NCBI GenBank assembly: GCA_034620365.1
Contig: JAQGEQ010000379.1
Coordinates: 372,001 to 436,000, forward strand
DNA length: 64,000 bases
Direction of reading: 5' to 3'
Origin: Pegea sp. RAD2-039
Lineage: Eukaryota > Chordata > Thaliacea > Salpida > Salpidae
Positions 46,083 through 53,599 of this stretch are shown in pieces. The position numbers and the translations under genes were made by a program. The notes under the pieces were generated by a model that saw only the letters and a list, made by a program, of their open reading frames with translations, searched no databases and was not told the origin of the DNA. Every line of letters starts with the position of its first letter. Position 1 is the stretch's first letter.

Positions 46083-46874
46083 CTAATAAAGTAAATCAAG
46101 AAGATCATTTTTAGAAGTAAGATCAGGATTAAGAAAAGGATTAGAAACTCCTCCAGGAACAGGATCAGAACTTCCAACTTCAGTTGAAGCTTCTTGACAA
46201 TTTGATTCCAACTCAGAAAACTTGACGACTTTTTTGGTCGTTTTTCGATTTGGTTTCAACTTCAAATAGAGATTAACAACCATATAAATCGCCATCAAGA
46301 TCAAACCAAAGATTAAGACAATTAAAATCGATCTTTCCGTCAAATAATTAGAATCTGATGTCTCAGAGAGATTTAGGTTTGTTTCCATCAATTGATTTGT
46401 TAGATTATTTTGTCTACAAATAAATGGCATCTTTTTCAACTTATTTACAACAACAAATCGACTTCGGAATTTGCTGTAAGCAACTTCACCATCTCCATCT
46501 TCCAAACCAAATAATTCACTTTTATTTAAACTTGATCCATCATACCAACTAACTTGATTATTTTCTACAAAAGCACCAGTTCTCCAAATATCCATTCCAC
46601 CTCGACGAATAACAGTTGGGTTTTTGATGTCCGTATTCAAACAAACCACTTTTAAATCTTGCCTTAAATCTTCAAAATCTTCTTTAGTTTTCAGAGGAAG
46701 TAACTCACCACCAATTTGTTCACAATAATCAACTGAATCTTTAAACTTCATAGCTTCCATGACAGCTATTAGCTCTTCAGAACCTTTTTCAATCAATATT
46801 TTATCATATTTACAATCATATAAATTAATTGATTTTTCAGTTGACATTTTTCTATGAAAATTATCTTTTAACTT
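46083..46874 (-). CDS. C-type-lectin-like type I membrane protein (5' exon missing)
   Basis: The minus-strand exon starts after a splice acceptor (TTTCTTGCAG ending at 46875) and runs to a stop at 46083, about 263 codons. The ectodomain has lectin-like landmarks: YCEQIGGELLPLKTKEDF (first Cys and the helix that follows it), VVCLNTDI, QVSWYDGSSLNKSELFG, and MPFICRQNN (last Cys). No full calcium-binding EPN/WND set is visible, so sugar binding is doubtful. A membrane segment (about ILIVLIFGLILMAIYMVVNL) is followed by a basic stop-transfer (KLKPNRKTTKK) and a cytoplasmic tail ending in NDLLDLLY, an endocytic-type leucine/tyrosine motif. The signal-peptide exon should lie upstream (>46.9 kb) but was not found. 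If translation begins at the internal ATG (46847), there would be no signal peptide. Confidence 0.75.
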   Translation of the reverse strand, partial: KLKDNFHRKMSTEKSINLYDCKYDKILIEKGSEELIAVMEAMKFKDSVDYCEQIGGELLPLKTKEDFEDLRQDLKVVCLNTDIKNPTVIRRGGMDIWRTGAFVENNQVSWYDGSSLNKSELFGLEDGDGEVAYSKFRSRFVVVNKLKKMPFICRQNNLTNQLMETNLNLSETSDSNYLTERSILIVLIFGLILMAIYMVVNLYLKLKPNRKTTKKVVKFSELESNCQEASTEVGSSDPVPGGVSNPFLNPDLTSKNDLLDLLY

Positions 46875-49150
46875 CTGCAAGAAATTATTATTTGTCAGCT
46901 TATAGACAAGAAGTAATTTGAAACTTGAAACGTTTAAATTTGAAAGCTAAAAATTAATAAAATATAGATAGTATGTATTAACATAAGTATTTAGCTTGAA
47001 ACAAATTTATAAAAATGAATCTGTAAAAAACTCAATAATTTAACTTAAAAAAAAACTTTTCAGCTGAATTAAAACTATTAAAAAACAATTGAATCAAATG
47101 AAATAAATGTTTATTCTGTAAAAAAGAAAATAAATTATCTACTTCAACAATTTCAACTTTCTTATATATCAAATTTCAAACTGATTCAACTCAAAGATTG
47201 CTTCAAAATCTGCGAGAAAAAGTTTCTCAAAAAATCAAACTTCTTTTTTTTCATAAAGTATTCATTCTAACTTTTAATGTAATGATGTTACATATGTTAC
47301 CAGTCATATAAAACAATAAACTTTTGTCAAATATCTTTATAAATTTTTTTTAGTATCATAATAGTTGTTTATGAGTAAATTGTAAAACATGAATTATTTG
47401 GGATCTTAAACTAAAAGATTTAACTCATAAAAAACCAGTATTTAAAAGAATCAGATTTTCTAAAACTTTAATTTTAAAATAGTTTAGATCTTTAAAATAA
47501 ACGAAAAAAACGTTTAACTGAAATATAATTAAACAAACATTTATTTTCGAATCTTTGTGTTGATACTCGTACAATTGATACTCAAGATGTCTTTCATCTT
47601 TTAAGCAAGAAGAATCAGAGTTAAGACTTAAAATATATGATTTCAAAGAAGACTTCTTTCAGTTTTCCAACTTTGTTGCAGTCAACCAAAAAATGTGAAG
47701 TAATTAAAATGACTCAAAAGAAAATCGTTTTGAAGATTTTTATTTCTTGACGTATATTCTTGTAAAAACATAGGATTCTAATGAATTGATAAAAGTAGAT
47801 ATGAAGAAACCCATTTTAAAAGGTTACTTTAGGTCATATAATCAATCATAGTGGAAACAGAAATTGCTGTTTGAATTGTTTCAATTGTAATTTGAAACTA
47901 ATAAAATTTATTTTTAGTTTTTCTTGCAAACTTCTTTTTAGTTAAAAACTTTAAATTATTTCCATATTAAATGTTGACTCATTAAAACCACGAATAATAA
48001 CTTTTTAAATTTGTCAGATTCAAATATTTTGAGATAATATCAACTTTAAGTATTTATAAAGATTAAAAGAATGAAAAGTAAAGAATAAATAATCAATTTA
48101 TTTAATTTTTATACTTAAGAAAATAAAATGTTAAAAATTTCAAAGTTATTAAAAGTTTTCTAATTTTTATTCTAAATATCTTATATTGTTTAAAAACTTA
48201 ATATTGTTTTAATTTTATTTTTTAATGATTAAGAAATTGGTATTTAAAAATTTGGTTCAATTTTTTCAAAATTTTAAATTTTTATTAAAAATCAAATAAG
48301 AAATTTTCAGACAAGTTCTACTTTCAAAAGATTTTTTTTTCTCGAATATTTATTTCTGTAAATTTGTTTTTATTTGTTATTTATCAACATGTGGCTGCGA
48401 GTGACAAATCCAACAGCTCTTCTAGCGAACAGACCCATGTGCTAAGAGCACAGAAATGATGAAAAAATTGTTGGGTATCATTGTTTAAAATTAACATATA
48501 AAGAATAAGAAAGTGTAGGATCACAAGAAGAATACAAAATAGAAGAAGAAAGTGATGAAACTGGCAGTGATACGAATCATTTGTTGAAGGAATCACTAAA
48601 ACCTTTTTAGAATAATTTTAACAATAAGATTATTTTCAATGTAGTGATGGAGTCGGGAAGGAAATTCCAAATCCGTGATTATTGAAGACTTGTTACTCCA
48701 CTGGGTATTATTAAAGTTGTTTATAGGGGTTGATTTTAAATGACAAGCCTCTGAGGATGTATGAGAGATAGTAATCTCGAGTTTTATATGATTTAAGATG
48801 AAGGAAACCATTAAAAATTTCAAATAATCGTATATCTGCTCAAAATTATTTGTTTAATTACCTGGAATGCTAGAAACAAATAATAAAACTTTATGAAACA
48901 AAATATTAGAAATTCATCAAGCAAAAAAATATTCTTTCTAAAGTAAGTTCATCTTTTTAAAAAACTTTTTAGATTTTCTAACAATTTATAAAGTTTAATT
49001 CGTTGAAATCATTGATAATTAAGTTTTTAGCTTCAACTTTTATTAACTTTTTCGTTTCTACGTTGAAAGCTTATTTTTTTGCAACTTTTTTATTCTGAGT
49101 CTTAAATGATTTGTCAGTTGATTTTTCTGACTCTTGATTATTTGAATACT
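46875..49150. repeat. Second copy of the tandem segmental duplication (non-genic part)
   Basis: Matches 42.7-44.56 kb patch by patch, interrupted by a dispersed repeat (48369-48850) that is absent from the first copy. No intact gene recognised; any upstream exon of the lectin-like gene would lie here. Confidence 0.6.
48369..48850 (+). repeat. Dispersed repeat R2, best copy
   Basis: Contains TGGCTGCGAGTGACAAATCC, ACAGCTCTTCTAG, a GATGAAACTGGCAGTGATA block, TTTGTTGAAGGAATCA and GTAGTGATGGAGTCGGGAAG. Parts recur at 33440-33600, 39490-39720, 40080-40330 and 56760-56960, inverted at 60440-60750, and (GTAGTGATGGAGTTGGGAAA block) at 22180-22340 and inverted at 15850-16000. It has no coding capacity I trust and no tRNA-like head. 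Family unknown. Confidence 0.7.
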
Positions 49151-50454
49151 TCTTAAAAACATTTAAATCATTGAGCAAAACCAAATACCATTTACCTATC
49201 AAATCGATTTATTTTGAAAAATATAAAAGTATTTAGCTTATCGAAGTACAGTTTCATGTTTTTATTTAAAAAATAGAATAACAGAAAACAAAAAACAACA
49301 AAATAAGCTTAAGAGATAAATAGAAACAAACTTATTAGATTCTGTTGATATTTACAACATTCTTACAGTAACTAGAAAGCTGTTTGAATCGTCAGATTGA
49401 ATCAAATGAAGAAACTGTATCTACTACTCTCACCACAATTTCAAAACTAAAATCAGTTATTCCAAACTGCTCTTGATCCTCTTAAGATCGATTTTGTTCA
49501 GTATCATGAAGATCACCATTCATAGTGGATACATAATCCTAATCACTTCTAACTTTTTATCTTGTAGTTGAGTTTGGATGGTTGAAATATTTGAGGTTTC
49601 TCATATTTCATTTTAAATTCACATTGAGGTTGAGCTAATTTCTATTTCTCTGAAGACATCTAGAATAAATAAAGAAAAATATTTGAAGCAAAACTAATCA
49701 CATTAACCAAATTCTTATTAATATTTTTTTTATTATAAAATTTAGAAATAGTTTCATTTATCTCCGAAATATTTTTGTAAGTTTTTTCGACAAGTTGTTT
49801 GTTTTTCAGTTTGTTTATCTTCAGCAACCATCATTTTAAAAGTAATAAATATTTTAAATTCCATTTTTACTTAAAAGTTTCCAAAAAACAAATTCTGATC
49901 AACTATTTACTGATTAATAAAAACTAATAAATATTTTCATTTTTTTAAAGAATTTCAGCAAAATACTTTTTCATCAAATTTAAAAATTTTTATTTTAGTA
50001 GAAGATAAAATTATTAAGAATTTGTTGTTTATTTGTAGTTTAATCTAAAATCTTCTTTCAACACATTCAAATATCATCTTGATTAACCAATTCTAAAACA
50101 AATTCAGAAACATCTCTATCAAATTAGGATAAAAGTAACTGAAAATCATTTGATGTTTTGTAGAAACTTGTAACTGAAAGCTAATTGAAATTTGATAACA
50201 AATACTTTTTACAGATTTCTCTTGAAATTGATTCAAGTATGAAACTAAAATATTTTCATGACGGAGACTACAAAAAGCTTTGAAATATAATTCTTTAGTT
50301 AGTCTCTAATTACATTTTCAATTTCTTTCTTATTTATTTCATAAGGGAAATAGTTTTATTAAAACTACTGAATGCACTTTTAAAGAAGCACTTTTGAAAA
50401 ATAAAAATGGCTTTCATCCAGTAATAAGAAATCCATGTTGTAAAGAATTTGAAT
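49151..50454. other. AT-rich intergenic stretch, no gene recognised
   Basis: A slightly more complex patch at 49430-49670 has broken frames on both strands, but nothing that can be named. Confidence 0.4.
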
Positions 50455-50690
50455 TCGTGGCCCGCCGAACAGAAGTTATCTAGTTGCTGGCCATGCAGCA
50501 GGATTCCACGCCAACAAAGTATGCAGCGGAACAGAAGGACTGATGCAGCTACATCCAGCTAACGTCTCAGGAGTTGTCAGAACGACACTGAGTACAGTGA
50601 CAAGCTGTCTACAAGGCTCCAACTCCGCTTTTAAATTCGGAGTTTTGCATCTTCTAGAAGTATTTTCATAACAAGACTAATAAGGCCTAC
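50455..50690 (-). repeat. Dispersed repeat R1, copy 3
   Basis: Reverse complement of the sequence type at 11095-11300, with a longer extent; also related to 26450-26640. Less AT-rich than its surroundings. Confidence 0.65.
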
Positions 50691-50721
50691 CAGGTTTTGT
50701 GAACTTTCCTTGTCGCAAATA

Positions 50722-50785
50722 TGTGTTTGCCCGACTTCGAACCTGGGACCTTCTACGTGTTAGGTGGTTGTGATACTACAGAAAC
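50722..50785 (-). pseudogene. tRNA-Val(AAC)-derived pseudogene
   Basis: On the minus strand: GTTTCTGTAGTATCAC, CACCTAACACGT and AGGTCCCAGGTTCGAAGTC, followed by a damaged 3' acceptor half. The D arm is shortened by about nine bases, and several stem pairs are lost. It has the general layout of the tRNA-Val copies elsewhere but should not fold properly. Confidence 0.7.
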
Positions 50786-51275
50786 GGACAAATATTAAAA
50801 TAACTTCAACTTTTAGTATCATCAGAGGAAGAAGTGGGACTCATAGATGTCTCTAATCTTCAATAATTGTCGCTTGATTACCTTCAACTAAATGAAATGA
50901 TCATAAAAGCGATGTTGGGTTTCAAAAGTACTTCGAGTACTACTGAGGTTTCTTAGAAGAGATTTTTCTTCGAGTACTTTCTACAAACTTTTCAACCAAT
51001 CAAGAAAATTCAATTGTTTCGATTTTATCGAAGTTTTGAAGAAAATATTTTTATGATATTTAATTTGAATTATTCAAACAACAAACAGAGTCATGTTTAT
51101 AAGAAGACAAAAACGAAAAAAGAAAAGTACAAAAGTAACAATAATACTATAGCAAGTTGTAATAAAGTTCAAATAGATAAATAAATATCAAGTAATTAGC
51201 TTCATGTGATAATTAAAATATTTTTACAGGAGATAGATAAGACTTGTAAATTGGAATGATTTCAATCTAAGATTA

Positions 51276-51967
51276 CTAATGGAGTGAATAAAGTAAGATG
51301 AGGATGATGCATGAACTGATCACTCCAGCGATGATGATCGAATCTCGACGTTTTCGAAGATTCACTTTCTTCACGAGATTGTTGATGGCCGGGAAGCGAT
51401 CTGAAGATGCAAGAGAGATCTTTATCATAAGAGATCTTTTGATGCTTTTATGAAATCTTTTTGAAAATCTTTGATAAAAGTAATTTGTATATAAATGTCT
51501 CACTAGCAAGGTTGTTTATTCTTGTTGTTATTCCTTTAAATATTCTTCGTTGCTGACCAACATTCTCCTTAGTAGCCATTGCAATTCTACACAAGATCTA
51601 ATTGTTGAAAAAACTCATTTTCAAAATATGAAATGTTGTTCGAAACTCTTCCAAAATATTTGAAAATAAATCAATATTGAAAGTAAAATTTGAATGACGA
51701 ATCTGAAGATATCTGATCATTTTGATATCATAAATAATAAAAGGTTGTAAATGGAAGAAGAAGATGATGAAGAAGATGATGAAGAAGAAGATGATGAAGA
51801 AGAAGAAGAAGATGAAGAAGAAGATGATGAAGAAGAAGATGAAGAAGAAGATGATGAAGAAGAAGAAGAAAAAACAAATGGAAGAAGAAGAAGATGAAGA
51901 AGAAGAAGAAGAAGAAGATGAAGATGAAGAAGAATAGGAAGAAGAAGAAGAAGAAGATGAAGAAGAA

Positions 51968-51999
<32 letters not shown>

Positions 52000-53431
52000 A
52001 TAGGAAGAAGAAGAAGAAGAATAAGAAAAAGAAGAAGAAGAAGAACAAGATGAAGAAAAGTTTGGGAGGTTTTCAGATTATCTTGTTAATTATTAAAATA
52101 TTAAAAAATCAAATATTTGAAGAAATGAAGGAAAATTAATTAATCGATTTGAAATTAGAAAAAAGAAAATAAATTGAATAAAAAATCTTGAAAGATATCT
52201 TTTAGTGAGATTTTGTTTGAAAGTCAATTATCAACTAGATTTTAGTAAATATGTCAGATGACACGAAGACTTACTCAATAGCTTCATCTGCTAATCGATC
52301 AGAACTGAAAATAGAAAAATGATTAATTCTTCATGAAAGACATCAAATCCAATTAAATAGATTGTTGTTACTTACTTTCTCAAGTGTTCATATTCTTTTA
52401 AATACAAATCACTTCTACGATTATTTATAGAACTTGCGTTTTTATAAGCACTGAAAAAGAACAACTTCAAAACTTGTAACAAATAATCATCAACTAACTC
52501 GATATCGCGTCTAACAGATCCCAATAAGTCTTCGCGCTCTTTATGTGAATGAATATTTGTTCGAACCTTCCGAAATTCTCTGATGTAATCCTGATGTTGA
52601 AGATGACGTCATATGTAAGTTGTCACGTGAGTAAAGTTACTTGTAGAATTTCTCGATGACGTTGTATGGTGTGTATCATTGCTGGTCCAACCAATTTACT
52701 GGTTTCAGTCATTTCCGACAACTGGTCGTTGGTTCCTGTTAACTGTAAATAATAATCATTAAATAAAGCTTCATCGAATATTTGTTTATATTTTGTAGGT
52801 TGAAAGATGAAACAAGTTTCTGTTGGATGTTGGGATCAACTGGGAGCTTCTGTTGGATGTTGAGATCAACTGGAAGTTTCTGTTGGATGTTGGGATCAAC
52901 TGGGAGTTTCTGTTGGATGTTGAGATCAACTGGGAGCTTCTGTTGGATGTTGGGATCAACTGGGAGTTTCTGTTGGATGTTGAGATCAACTGGGAGCTTC
53001 TGTTGGATGTTGGGATCAACTGGAAGCTTCTGTTGGGTGTTGGGATCAACTGGGAGCTTTTAAGTAAATGTTTATAAATTTAAAATAACGATTAATTAAC
53101 CTAAAAACAAACTATTAAAGAAACAAGTTGAAAAAAAGTACTTTTGTAAGAAGTTGTTCAATTTCTACCGCCATAGTTTCAACCATATGTTCACTTGATG
53201 TACTATTTAATAAAGGAGTTTTATCATTCTCAACTGCAGAGTTTTGACTGTAGTTTGCTCCTAATTTACTGAAAGACACTAATTTCATATCCAGCTCATT
53301 TTCCAGCCTTCTGGCTTGTCGTCTCAAATCTGAAAGATACAAATTTATTGATCAGTATTTTTCGATGTGGGCCTTAATTGAAAAAGAGCAAATTAGTGAT
53401 GACAGTTTTTACCTTCCCAGGTTCCTTGCAT
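51276..53431 (-). CDS. GOSR1: Golgi SNAP receptor complex member 1 (GS28), 8 exons, 237 aa
   Basis: Qb-SNARE of the Golgi, working in ER-Golgi and intra-Golgi membrane fusion with syntaxin-5-type partners. Exons on the minus strand: 53413-53431, 53142-53329, 52641-52742, 52499-52590, 52376-52450, 52275-52304, 51504-51586, 51276-51400. All introns are GT..AG, and phases join into 714 bases including the stop. The N-terminus has WEDLRRQARRLENELDMKL and TPLLN, and the middle HTIQRHREILQDYIREF and LGSVRRDIDAYK. The SNARE region runs SDRLADEAIEIAMATKENV to FPAINNLVKKVNLRKRRDS, followed by a C-terminal membrane anchor (IIIAGVISSCIILILLY) and SLH. This matches the family end to end, with length close to the usual ~250. 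It starts 168 bp after the MYO19 stop, and intron 2 carries a minisatellite. Confidence 0.95.
51757..52052 (+). repeat. Purine tract of (GAA/GAT)n in GOSR1 intron 6
   Basis: About 300 bases almost wholly of GAA and GAT triplets on the plus strand, hence a pyrimidine tract on the transcribed (minus) strand. The long ORFs of Lys/Met or Phe/Leu through it are artefacts. It lies inside the intron between GOSR1 exons 6 and 7. Confidence 0.97.
52810..53060 (+). repeat. 30-bp minisatellite in GOSR1 intron 2
   Basis: Eight to nine units of a 30-base repeat with core TTCTGTTGGATGTTGGG then ATCAACTGGGAGC. Alternate units carry GTTGAGATC in place of GTTGGGATC, which suggests a 60-base higher-order unit. 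Confidence 0.97.
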
Positions 53432-53470
53432 TGTCACTTAGATAAATCACAAAAAATATTCGACTAAAAA

Positions 53471-53478
53471 CCTGCAAA
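53471..53478 (-). promoter_or_regulatory. Candidate trans-splice or 5'-UTR splice acceptor upstream of GOSR1
   Basis: On the minus strand, a pyrimidine-rich run leads into TTTATTTGCAG, which ends at 53472, 40 bases before the GOSR1 ATG. No partner donor is visible between the MYO19 stop and this site. It could receive a spliced leader, or close an intron whose donor lies inside or before MYO19. Confidence 0.45.
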
Positions 53479-53599
53479 TAAAGAAATTGATGGAAAATAT
53501 GAAAAGCAAGCAAAAAAAAAAAGATTCGAAACTGACCAATCAGTTTAAGGAGATTATTAGTAAGATTAATTAGTTATTACTAAAATGGTCGTTTGATAA

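Noticed and set aside
48384..48823. Two minus-strand ORFs of 70 and 75 codons
   Set aside because: They fall entirely within dispersed repeat R2, and the frames are not kept open in the other copies.
51728..52139. Long Phe/Leu-rich (minus) and Lys/Met-rich (plus) ORFs
   Set aside because: Translations of the GAA/GAT purine tract in a GOSR1 intron.
52782..53077. Repetitive ORFs (SFCWMLGSTG and related) and the similar ones at 35544-35756
   Set aside because: The 30-bp minisatellites are a multiple of three, so they stay open in several frames; both sit in introns.
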